From Chitinophagaceae bacterium (GTDB taxonomy: Bacteria > Bacteroidota > Bacteroidia > Chitinophagales > Chitinophagaceae): 58,596 nucleotides of DNA. Positions 6,093 to 14,204 of this stretch are shown in pieces; within the stretch, counting starts at the first letter, position 1; every line of letters begins with the position of its first letter. Location: positions 1-58,596 of the forward strand of contig JACMKU010000095.1 in the NCBI GenBank assembly GCA_014379965.1, in the 5' to 3' direction. The notes beneath the pieces were generated by a model that saw nothing but the letters and a program-made list of their open reading frames with translations, did no database searches and was not told the origin of the DNA. A program made the position numbers and the translations under genes.

Positions 6093-8117
6093 TTAAAAAA
6101 CGTTTTTTACAATTATCGTCACCTCATCCGTATCTGTCGCTCCACTATTATCCGTAATTGTCAACCTGAACACGTATGTTCCAATCGCTAAACCAACAAC
6201 ATCCGTCGACGCACTGTTTGGCGATGTAATCACTCCGCCAATTCCTGAAACTTTCGTCCACGTATATGATATGATGGTACCATCGGGATCAGAACCACTA
6301 CCTGTCAGCCTAACTGCCGTAGTCGGTAAGGTGATTGTCTGATCTGCACCCGCGTTAGCATTCGGAGGTGAGTTGGTAGGCTGTGAATTGATTACCGTAA
6401 CTGTTACATTATCTGTGGCTGTTGCACCCTGATCATCTGTGACTGTTAACCTGAACACATACGTTCCCGCGGTCAAACCGGCAATGTTGGTCGTTGCCGC
6501 GCCGGGAGATGAAATTGTCCCGCCGGATCCTGACACCTTTGTCCAGGAGTAAGAAGCGATCGAACCGTCAGGATCTGATGCCGTACCTGTCAGTGTTACT
6601 GAATTAACAGGAAGAGTGATCGTCTGATCTCCACCCGCGTTAACCGTTGGAGGAGTATTGGATGGAGTAGAATTGTTTACGGTAACTGTTACATTATCTG
6701 ACGAGGTTGCGCCATGGTTATCGGTTACTGTTAAACTGAAAACATAGGTTCCGGCTGTCAGGCCTGTGATTTCTGTAGTCGCTGTGCTAGGTGAAGATAT
6801 TGTTCCGCCCGATCCTGAAACCTTTGTCCAGGCATACGAAGCTATTGCGCCATCAGGATCAGATGCGTTTCCTGTCAATGTAACTGAATTATTTGGAAGG
6901 GTAATCGATTGATCAGCACCTGCATTCACTATGGGATTCTGATTGGGAGGTGTAGTTGAACAACCTGTTATCGTTACGCCATTCACGTAGCCCATGTCAA
7001 CACTATTACGTTGTGATGGACCTGCGCTTGCCAACACCAATGAAGCGGCTGTACATGCGTCCTGCATTGTTACTGCATATTGCGAAGGAATTGGATATTC
7101 AGCATGATTGGTGCTTCCGTTCGCATCCGTACCCGCATTGCCCGATACATTTCCTGATGCATACAGCGATCCTTGGGGCTCTCCGTATGCACTAGTCGTA
7201 ACACCATTACTTGCAGTGGCCGTTACTGGAGTATACACATAGTTATTGACTGCATTGGCAGCAGCTCTATAAGCCACGTTTACACCATAACCGCTTCCCG
7301 TTGCGTTATTACGTCCAAATCTCCAAATAACATTATTCCTGATATCAGCATTAGGATTGCCGACTGGAGAATAGTTAGAATGCACCATGGGGCAGCGTTC
7401 GCCAACTTCGTTAGGAGTGGCTGGCGAGAATAGGTTATGATGTATGGACACGTTAGAAGCCGTAATTAACATTCCGCCTGACCATCCTGCTGCGCCACCA
7501 CCTATGATACAGTACTGAACCGTCACATTATAGCCGCCAGCTACATCGATGTTGCCATCGCGGTTACCATATGACGTACAATTAGCAATGACAATATCAT
7601 GAGCTCCATCAACTACATTGATACCGTCATTGCCTGCGTTGGTCACGTGGATGTTTTTTAGAATACAGTGGTGAGTGTTTTGTCCCTGGAAGCTAATTCC
7701 ATCGCCATTTACATTGTTGTTGATAGTGATGTCCTGACCCGCTCCGTCTATAGTCAGGTAACTAATATTCGCCAGGTCGAATCTACCCGTGATAGTTCCT
7801 GACACATCGAAGACTATAGTCCTGTTGCTGCCGATTCCATTGGCTAGGGATCCAGGACCGGAACTGTTTAGGTTAGTAACGTGGTAAACAGTTGAACTCG
7901 TTGAACCACCAACGGCATTCGCTCCGAAGCCTTCATAGGTCGTTCCATTGGAAACGGAATTGGTGCGAGTGTCTGAAACCACTGCTGACTTTGTTATTGA
8001 TGAATTTGAGGATTCATCTAAAATGTCTTTTCGGCAACTAGTGAAAAAGACTACACTGCTTACCAAGCATACAAGCATGCTTGAGTTGCGGATTAAGGGT
8101 GTTTTCGTAAGGGTCAT
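6093..8117 (-). CDS. Lipoprotein with pectate-lyase-like beta-helix and three PKD domains
   Basis: This 674-residue protein starts at ATG 8117 with a lipoprotein signal (VSSVVFFTSC). Residues about 60-390 form a right-handed parallel beta-helix resembling polysaccharide lyase family 1: short repeats such as LTIDGAGQDITI, HHCILKNIHVTN, HDIVIANCTSYG, then NNVIWRFGRNN. Three PKD domains follow (each about 85 residues, with NAGADQ/NAGGDQTITLP, DPDG, TYVFxLTVTDN). The PKD copies are very similar to each other at DNA level, suggesting recent internal duplication. Such proteins bind and often cleave pectin or related plant polysaccharides at the cell surface. Catalytic residues were not assigned, so lyase activity is unproven. 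No type IX sorting tail is evident. Confidence 0.82.
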   Translation of the reverse strand: MTLTKTPLIRNSSMLVCLVSSVVFFTSCRKDILDESSNSSITKSAVVSDTRTNSVSNGTTYEGFGANAVGGSTSSTVYHVTNLNSSGPGSLANGIGSNRTIVFDVSGTITGRFDLANISYLTIDGAGQDITINNNVNGDGISFQGQNTHHCILKNIHVTNAGNDGINVVDGAHDIVIANCTSYGNRDGNIDVAGGYNVTVQYCIIGGGAAGWSGGMLITASNVSIHHNLFSPATPNEVGERCPMVHSNYSPVGNPNADIRNNVIWRFGRNNATGSGYGVNVAYRAAANAVNNYVYTPVTATASNGVTTSAYGEPQGSLYASGNVSGNAGTDANGSTNHAEYPIPSQYAVTMQDACTAASLVLASAGPSQRNSVDMGYVNGVTITGCSTTPPNQNPIVNAGADQSITLPNNSVTLTGNASDPDGAIASYAWTKVSGSGGTISSPSTATTEITGLTAGTYVFSLTVTDNHGATSSDNVTVTVNNSTPSNTPPTVNAGGDQTITLPVNSVTLTGTASDPDGSIASYSWTKVSGSGGTISSPGAATTNIAGLTAGTYVFRLTVTDDQGATATDNVTVTVINSQPTNSPPNANAGADQTITLPTTAVRLTGSGSDPDGTIISYTWTKVSGIGGVITSPNSASTDVVGLAIGTYVFRLTITDNSGATDTDEVTIIVKNVF

Positions 8118-8807
8118 AAAATAGTTTGTGTCAAGGTTTGGATTACATGCCATCAAACATTTGACGTAAAACAATTGGCATGCCGCGGATAATAGAAAAT
8201 ATTCTCATGGGTTAGCGCAAACGATCTAAAAAAGGCAGAGTCTGATTAATTGCTTAACGATTGTTCTTACCTATTTTCTTGAAGGTCTGGAGTACCAAAA
8301 TCGGCCATACTTTACACTTTATTAGTTCTGTATGTATTAGGTAGTTTTTCTAATATGAATAAGCATCAACTGATGCTCTCGATGAGATATAAACAAAAAA
8401 AATATTTTAAATCGGACAAAGCACTGACAAGTCAAAGTGGTAAAATCTTCCAAGTTGTGGAGTATTTCTTACCCAAATGAAATCATGAAGTCGTGGAAAC
8501 TCGCTGCAGGAATTAACTACGACGATAGCGAGAGTTTCTGCGATCGAATGCTATTATCATCAAGATTGTTTTGTTCTTTCTATAACTACTGTATTGACGG
8601 GACAAGGACAGTTCCTTAATTAAATTATACTGCAACTATAAACTGTCATTGTTTGAAAATCTATTGAAATTGACTTTTCTAAAGTAAAGTGAAGTCGATG
8701 TTCGGTCTTTGGGTAAAATCTGAATCATAAAGCGTAGTATATTGCGCCATACTACAATTACCAATTCCTGAACTTTAACTACTGAATGTATTTTGAAAAC
8801 CGCGAGT
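8118..8807. other. Long intergenic region (690 bp) between divergent genes
   Basis: AT-rich spacer between the lyase-like gene and the PAS kinase, presumably holding both promoters. A 60-codon frame at 8437-8619 has no protein-like character. No convincing repeat or RNA gene was seen. Confidence 0.4.
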
Positions 8808-9836
8808 ATGCCTAATTGGTTACACACCGAATTTGATGAGTTTAGTTTTTTTGAGATGTCGCCTGATCTTGTGTGTGTAGCGAATAAGGAAGGATTTTTC
8901 AAGCGCGTGAACCCTGCAGTCATTGAAAAACTGGGTTACACGCAGGAGGAGTTGTTTGCACGACCCATCTCGACGTTCATACACCCGGAAGACCAGGATC
9001 TGACGAGGGAACGGAGGACCAAGTTGATCAAAGGACAGGTACTGCAGAATTTTGAGAACAGGTACCTGGCGAAGAATGGAGACACTGTGTGGCTTGCGTG
9101 GACTTCAATCTATTTCCCGGAACGGGAAGTGGTGTTTGCCATTGCGAAGGATGTAACGGAGAGGAAGACCATCGAACAGGAGATAGAGGAAAAATACAAG
9201 AAGTTTAAAGGGCTGGCCAGTCATTTCAAGACGAGCATCGAACGTGATAGAAAATACTTTGCTACTGAATTACACGAGGAGCTGGCTCAACTAGCGTCGG
9301 TGGTGAAGATGGATATTGATTGGATCAACTCACATAACCCTGAGCTACCGGCGACATCCAGGAACAGGCTCGAGCACGCTGTCGCTATCTCCAATCTGTT
9401 AGTCGACACTATACGCCGGATTTCATTTTCGATCAGTCCGAATATGCTGGATGACCTTGGGTTGAATGCCACGCTGGAATGGCATTGCAGGGAATTTTCG
9501 ATCCTGAATGGCATACCCTGTCATTTCGAAGCCGAGTATGATGAAACAGATTTACCTCATGAGGTCAAGATAGATTTCTTCCGGGTGTGCCAGGAGGCAA
9601 TGACGAATGTGATGTATCATGCGGAAGCGAATAACGTTTGGATCAGCATCAAGGAAGAAGACGGAAAGATAACATTGACGATAACGGATGACGGTAAGGG
9701 GTTCGTAGTGGATCAACAGGAGAAGACGGCGGGATTGACGAGGATGCGTGAGAGGGTGGGTTCGATAAATGGGGAGTTGGGGATTGAGAGTGAGGAGGGG
9801 AGGGGAACGAGGGTGTGGGTGGAGATAGTAAAGTAG
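8808..9836 (+). CDS. PAS-domain histidine kinase (NarL/LuxR-type, HisKA_3)
   Basis: This 342-residue protein has no membrane segment. The PAS sensor spans about residues 8-125 (FEMSPDLVCVANKEGFFKRVNPA..., VFAIAKDVTERK), followed by a coiled linker and a HisKA_3 dimerisation domain with His156 in ELHEELAQ. A C-terminal ATPase domain has N box CQEAMTNVMYHA and G box DDGKGF. It autophosphorylates in the cytoplasm, probably sensing a soluble ligand or redox state. No LuxR-type regulator is adjacent; the lone receiver at 5536 is the closest candidate partner. ATG 8808 is preferred over an upstream TTG. The last 90 bases are extremely G/purine rich. Confidence 0.9.
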   Translation: MPNWLHTEFDEFSFFEMSPDLVCVANKEGFFKRVNPAVIEKLGYTQEELFARPISTFIHPEDQDLTRERRTKLIKGQVLQNFENRYLAKNGDTVWLAWTSIYFPEREVVFAIAKDVTERKTIEQEIEEKYKKFKGLASHFKTSIERDRKYFATELHEELAQLASVVKMDIDWINSHNPELPATSRNRLEHAVAISNLLVDTIRRISFSISPNMLDDLGLNATLEWHCREFSILNGIPCHFEAEYDETDLPHEVKIDFFRVCQEAMTNVMYHAEANNVWISIKEEDGKITLTITDDGKGFVVDQQEKTAGLTRMRERVGSINGELGIESEEGRGTRVWVEIVK

Positions 9837-9957
9837 TTATACCGAGAACTTTCGTTGTAACATATCTGGTAGATCTATCACTTTGTTGACAGAGGAGTCG
9901 GGTAGCCTCCCCATCCAATATGCGAAATGACATTTCAAATACTGCCTTCTTCGAGCT

Positions 9958-10611
9958 TTAGTGGGTTGGTTTGACTGTATAAAAGACAGTATCAATGAAA
10001 AAAAGCGTCTCGGAATTAACAAGCACATTTTCGTCATGCATGTCTTCTAATATTAATCCTAATTGTTTGTGTTCATAATCATGATTTTTTGTATTGGAAA
10101 AGGCATTGAACTCAAGAAAAGTCTTGATATCATTAAGCTCAACCATGGCGTCGGAAACTATATAAGATTGTTTGAGAATAGCTAGCAGTATCTCTCCTTC
10201 TTTTGAAAACCCAAGAAGTTCATATTCAGTGTTCGGAAAAATTAGATTATGCAAGAGAATGCTATTCAGAAATTCCAGCCAGGTTGCATAATATATTGCA
10301 TCGTTTAGTTTGAGGACGTGATGCCCGTCTTCATGCAAAAAAACCCTTGCCTCACCTCCGCGTTTGAGAAAGGATGGATCTGAAGGAAGCTCTTCAATCC
10401 ACAGGCCCTGATTAATGCAAAATTTCTCTAAGGCTTGCGCCTGCTCTTTTTTGATGATTGATTGACTTTCGAAGTTTTCTCTAACCGTTGTACTTGTTGG
10501 ATAGCTTCGGCATAAGAGATTTCGGGCAGTTGTGCAAGTATCTTGCTGCCCTTCAAGGATAACTCCAGCAGTGATATTTTTAATTTTGCTTCGGGTATCA
10601 TCCGTTAACAT
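9958..10611 (-). CDS. Polyvalent-type protein kinase-like protein (Kinase-PolyVal)
   Basis: The 217 residues look like the small kinase fold known from polyvalent proteins. FLKRGGEARVFLHEDGHHVLKL forms the nucleotide loop and beta-3 lysine region. WLEFLNSILLHNLIFPNTEYELLGF follows, and MHDENVLV then FIDTVF correspond to the catalytic loop and the metal-binding Asp. In known cases such domains are carried on conjugative elements and phages, often as one module of very large proteins. Here it is a stand-alone gene with about 90 extra N-terminal residues. Kinase activity and target are unknown. Confidence 0.68.
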   Translation of the reverse strand: MLTDDTRSKIKNITAGVILEGQQDTCTTARNLLCRSYPTSTTVRENFESQSIIKKEQAQALEKFCINQGLWIEELPSDPSFLKRGGEARVFLHEDGHHVLKLNDAIYYATWLEFLNSILLHNLIFPNTEYELLGFSKEGEILLAILKQSYIVSDAMVELNDIKTFLEFNAFSNTKNHDYEHKQLGLILEDMHDENVLVNSETLFFIDTVFYTVKPTH

Positions 10612-10830
10612 TTGCTGTAAAATTAGTAAAAAACTTTCGGTTTCGCCAACTCCCTAAGTGATCAGAAGGCGCTTTTCGTAAATCCCAAAATTTGACAGTA
10701 CTTTAAGCTGACATAAATTATTGGACTTCCAAAAAGGGCTGCCTCTCAAGGTTTATCTCGTTTGCAACTTCATTAGAAAGAAAACTTATGCAAATTAAAA
10801 TACCGAATAGCGCGCCTATACAATTAAGAA

Positions 10831-11394
10831 ATGATTGAATTTGTTAAAACATGTAACCGCCTATCTCCCCTAGATGAAGTAGCCTCAAGTGAACTTGAAA
10901 ATAAACTCAAAACCCGCTCCCTCAAAAAAGACCAACACCTCCTCACCCGCACCTCCATCTGTAACCACCTCTTCTTCATTGACTCCGGCCTCACCAAAAC
11001 CTATTTCAACAACGGCGAAAAAGAGTTCATTATGCGTTTCTTCCGCGAAGGTGAAATGTTCACCGTACTCGATAGCTTCATCACCCAACAACCTTCAACC
11101 TATGCCATCAAAGCCCTCGAGGCCACCGAGGTAAGCTACATAGAGCAAAAGGATTTGGAAGAGCTCTGCCGCAAACATCATTGTATCGAAACCTTCTTCA
11201 GGAAACTCGTATCCATCGCCGCTGTGAATATGATGAAGCGCATCAGTGAGATGCTGGAAGAGAATGCCAGCACTCGCTATGCCCATTTCCTAAAAGACAA
11301 TGGTCACCTATTACAGCGCATCAGCCTCGGCGATCTCGCCAGCTATCTCGGGATTACCCAGGTGTCACTCAGTCGTATACGGTCACAGAGGTGA
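10831..11394 (+). CDS. Crp/Fnr family transcriptional regulator
   Basis: This 187-residue protein has an N-terminal cyclic-nucleotide-binding-like beta-roll (about 20-115) and a C-terminal winged helix-turn-helix (ISLGDLASYLGITQVSLSRIRSQR). It lacks the canonical cAMP-contact residues I would expect, as is usual for Bacteroidota members. The HXXEE membrane-protein gene starts 69 bp downstream on the same strand and may be its target or operon partner. The first third of the gene is strikingly C-rich on the coding strand. Confidence 0.88.
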   Translation: MIEFVKTCNRLSPLDEVASSELENKLKTRSLKKDQHLLTRTSICNHLFFIDSGLTKTYFNNGEKEFIMRFFREGEMFTVLDSFITQQPSTYAIKALEATEVSYIEQKDLEELCRKHHCIETFFRKLVSIAAVNMMKRISEMLEENASTRYAHFLKDNGHLLQRISLGDLASYLGITQVSLSRIRSQR

Positions 11395-11434
11395 TTATTT
11401 ATCATTTGTAAAAAAACCGCGCTCGCATCTGCTC

Positions 11435-11442
11435 TACGTTTG
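11435..11442 (+). promoter_or_regulatory. Candidate -7 promoter element (TACGTTTG)
   Basis: TACGTTTG fits the Bacteroidota TAnnTTTG element and lies 21 bp before the ATG of the HXXEE gene. A TTTG-type -33 element is present but its spacing is a little too long, so this is only a candidate. Confidence 0.35.
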
Positions 11443-11463
11443 CAGTAACAAAACAATGTTATC

Positions 11464-12138
11464 ATGCAAACGCTAAAACCAATTCAAAAACTCAGCCTTG
11501 TAATGGCTGTTGCCATCTGCATCATCGCCCCCACAATGGGGTATTTAACGATCGGCCTGGCACCCGTAATCATCGTTGGCGGCGCCGCCGTCATCGGCTT
11601 CACTTTCTGGTATTTCACCTACCTGAGAAATCCAACCGACCCCAAGATCATCCTGCCCATATTTATTCTAACTGTCGCTGCACTACAGATCCACATGGTG
11701 GAAGAATACCTGACCGGGTTCGGTCCGGCGATGTCACGTATTTTTAATATCCCCTGGTCAGAGAAAAGCTTTCTCATGGTCTTCATGATGGTCGGGCCTA
11801 TCATTTACACACTCACTACGTTGGGACTGTATTATAAAGTTCCGATCGCAGGATTCGTTGCCTGGTTTATTTTCATTGGTCCCGGAGTGGCTGAGTTCAC
11901 CCATTTCATTTTTCCCATAATAGAACCACAACTTGAGCCCGGAAATATCAACGCCATCACGCAAACGATCGATGGAGTGAAAGTAGCCAGCATGCCGAAC
12001 TATTATTACAAAACCAGCGGTGAGTTTTATTTCTCCGGAATGTGGACTGCCGTGTTACCCATGATACCTGGGGTGTACGCGATTTACCGGCTGGTGAAGG
12101 AGCATAAAAGAAGTAAGCGAGTGAAGGCGGTCGTTTAA
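11464..12138 (+). CDS. HXXEE domain membrane protein
   Basis: The 224-residue protein has about six hydrophobic segments and the name-giving motif HMVEEYL (His-x-x-Glu-Glu) at about residues 78-83, plus a later AEFTHFIFP histidine motif. Membrane-embedded His/Glu suggests metal binding, but the family's reaction is unknown. Its TAA stop lies inside the first word of a GTTTAACG repeat. Confidence 0.75.
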   Translation: MQTLKPIQKLSLVMAVAICIIAPTMGYLTIGLAPVIIVGGAAVIGFTFWYFTYLRNPTDPKIILPIFILTVAALQIHMVEEYLTGFGPAMSRIFNIPWSEKSFLMVFMMVGPIIYTLTTLGLYYKVPIAGFVAWFIFIGPGVAEFTHFIFPIIEPQLEPGNINAITQTIDGVKVASMPNYYYKTSGEFYFSGMWTAVLPMIPGVYAIYRLVKEHKRSKRVKAVV

Positions 12139-12165
12139 CGTTTAAGGGTTTAACGTTTAACGTTC
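12133..12165 (+). repeat. GTTTAACG word repeat, single 33-bp arm
   Basis: A 33-base block of GTTTAACG/GTTTAAGG words that is base-for-base identical to the left arm at 52557-52589. It begins 3 bp before the HXXEE stop codon and contains it. No matching right arm is found before the next gene. Confidence 0.85.
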
Positions 12166-12579
12166 TGATTGCTGACGAGAACTTCGATTTGCCTTGTAGT
12201 CCGGTAGATGATCATAGGGTCAATCTACAAAAAGTGGGGAAGGTTAGGCTTTCACAGACATAGGTCGACTACTCTATTACAGATTGAGCAACAGCACTGT
12301 TGTCAATCTTTTATCTTATTTCGACTTAGGGCAAATGGAATGTTTTGCAAAGTTTCGCGTGAAAGCAGCCTAATTACCGATGAAAAGAATATAACTTCAA
12401 TGTCAATGCAGTGAGTAGTGAATGAAAGCATTTTAATAGAACTTCTTTAGAGTTTCGTAATCCTTAGTACTACTTCTGATCTCGGAGGCTACTCACCATT
12501 GACTACTCACTATTCACTATTTAATTCCTACCCTTCTTAATAACCGGCAACCATCGTTCTCAACATAAAACCTAAAATC
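12139..12579. other. Intergenic region with word repeats only
   Basis: About 440 bp between HXXEE and the next exported-protein gene. Apart from the GTTTAACG arm and the GTGAGTAG palindrome, no gene is supported. Confidence 0.5.
12411..12516. repeat. GTGAGTAG word palindrome
   Basis: Left arm GTGAGTAGTGAATG (12411-12424) and right arm 12490-12516, built of CACTATTCAC/ACTCACC words, are complementary over most of their length. CTCGGAGG lies next to the right arm. It is the same family as 36708, 37506 and 51457. Confidence 0.75.
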
Positions 12580-13938
12580 ATGAAAAAGTTACTCGTTTAT
12601 GCTTTTTTGCTGGTGTCGGTATTTTATGCCCAAACAATTGCTTTAATAGCACAGCCGGTCTCCAAAGTTAAATTTCGGGGAGTCGTATCCAGTGACAGCG
12701 AAAATGTCGGAAACGAGATTGATCCACGCCTTACCGAACGGCTTGTACATAGAAAGATCCAGGTAGGAGGAAAGAAATCTAACAATTCTCCAAAGATTAC
12801 AGGGGTGCCGAACGGATTGAACATCATGAAGGAAATTACCGATAAGGTGATTGAGAGAGAGTACAAGTTTACGCTGCTCTCAAACCATAAATACATGGTC
12901 AATAGTTGCCTTGGAATAAAAGTAAGCGCAGGCGAATTCACCCTAAGGTTCAGCAACCCTCATGTAGAATTTACCCCAATGGGCCAGGTTAAGATCAGGT
13001 TGGAAGTGGACAAAATAACTCTTAACGCATTTAGACTGCGTATGCGGCCTCGTTCGCCAGACTTTTCGGATCCCAATCCCTGCCATTTTTCAGGAAAGTT
13101 TTCCATTTCCGGAGAGGCAAAGAATTTATCCGTGACTACCTTACTTGACCCCGTTCTTTCAACGTACCAGGCAGCAGGTGGGGGCATGACTTTTTGTTTT
13201 TTGGGTTGGGAAGACGCGGCAAAAGTAGACTGGACTATTAATGTCCTTAATTTCTTCAGTTTCGTAAACACAATGGACGGGGCCCTGAAGAATATGGTTA
13301 TGGATGGCCTCGACCTCGGCATGATGAATATTGTTAACGATGTATTCATCGACATTGCGAAGAGTGTTATGAAGAAATATTATGCAGGATGTGAACAGGT
13401 ATACCAGTATGCAGAAGATCAAGTACTGTCGGCAAGTGTAGGTGGGAATTCAGAGACAGGGGCGTCGGATAATGCGATGTCGAATACCAATCCTGCCAAA
13501 GAAGAGTCATCCGAAAAATGGGTTATTACGCCTGTTCCCACAATGAAAGGGGTACTGGGCCGCCTTGACATAAATTTCCCGGCCGATATTGATAGGGATA
13601 TTCTTATTTATCAGCCAACAGATAAAAAGTTCCTTACCAGCGTTTCCCGCAATGATAAAACCTATCCTATGTCACCGGGTGTGTATCGCTTTACACTATC
13701 AACAGTTCCAGTAGATAATGTACCTATACAAAAGGGACATGAAACAAGGCTGAAGTCCGGTTTTCTTAATGTGGTTTCTGACGGCGACTGGCATCTTTAT
13801 GATAGCGCTAAAGAGAAAGCGCATACTTCCGGTAATAAGCCAAAGAAGTTAGCGCTGCCCATTGGTAGCTACCAGTTAAAGTTGGGACTGAATTTCTACC
13901 CGTTTGAGATTAAGGATGGGGAAACGGTGGAGTTGTGA
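12580..13938 (+). CDS. Exported protein of unknown function, 452 aa
   Basis: A Sec signal peptide (MKKLLVYAFLLVSVFYAQTIALIAQ) is followed by a predicted beta-rich region with alternating strands (about 90-190), an amphipathic helical stretch (about 235-270) and a C-terminal beta-domain. The pattern of long amphipathic strands plus helix recalls lipid-binding TULIP-like folds, but that is only an impression. No catalytic motif is visible. It stands alone, with repeat-rich flanks on both sides. Confidence 0.7.
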   Translation: MKKLLVYAFLLVSVFYAQTIALIAQPVSKVKFRGVVSSDSENVGNEIDPRLTERLVHRKIQVGGKKSNNSPKITGVPNGLNIMKEITDKVIEREYKFTLLSNHKYMVNSCLGIKVSAGEFTLRFSNPHVEFTPMGQVKIRLEVDKITLNAFRLRMRPRSPDFSDPNPCHFSGKFSISGEAKNLSVTTLLDPVLSTYQAAGGGMTFCFLGWEDAAKVDWTINVLNFFSFVNTMDGALKNMVMDGLDLGMMNIVNDVFIDIAKSVMKKYYAGCEQVYQYAEDQVLSASVGGNSETGASDNAMSNTNPAKEESSEKWVITPVPTMKGVLGRLDINFPADIDRDILIYQPTDKKFLTSVSRNDKTYPMSPGVYRFTLSTVPVDNVPIQKGHETRLKSGFLNVVSDGDWHLYDSAKEKAHTSGNKPKKLALPIGSYQLKLGLNFYPFEIKDGETVEL

Positions 13939-13962
13939 ACGGATGAAGTTGCTTCGGCCTCT

Positions 13963-14192
13963 GGGAGGGTCGCTTGATTTGTTAGTGAACTAAGGCCTCG
14001 CAATGACGGGGGACGTTGGGGGGACGGTCGCGTGATTCGTTAGTGAACTAAGGCCTCGCAATGACGGGGACCTTGGGGGGACGGTCGCGTGATTCGTTAG
14101 TGAACTAAGGCCTCGCAATGACGGGGACCTTGGGGGGACGGCCCCTTGATTCGTTAGTGAACAAAGGCCTCGCAATGACGGGATCCTTGGGG
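13963..14192. repeat. Tandem repeat, four copies of a 57-58-bp unit
   Basis: The anchor GTTAGTGAAC starts at 13981, 14039, 14096 and 14153, giving a period of 58, 57 and 57. Each unit holds GGCCTCGCAATGACGGG and a G-run. The reverse complement contains CGTCATTGCGAGG, a word that recurs in intergenic repeats of many bacterial genomes. The array ends about 12 bp before the start of the hydrolase gene. Confidence 0.9.
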
Positions 14193-14204
14193 GAAGGGAG
14201 ATTC

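Noticed and set aside
8437..8619. 60-codon frame in the 8.1-8.8 kb gap
   Set aside because: No leader, family or neighbour relation; short and of random composition.
10889..11134. 81-codon alternative frame in the Crp gene (rich in S/P/T)
   Set aside because: By-product of the C-rich bias; the Crp frame is complete and conserved.
13990..14175. Repetitive 61-residue minus-strand frame (RGLSSLTNHATVPPRSPSL units)
   Set aside because: A translation of the 57-bp tandem array; 57 is divisible by three, which keeps the frame open without selection.
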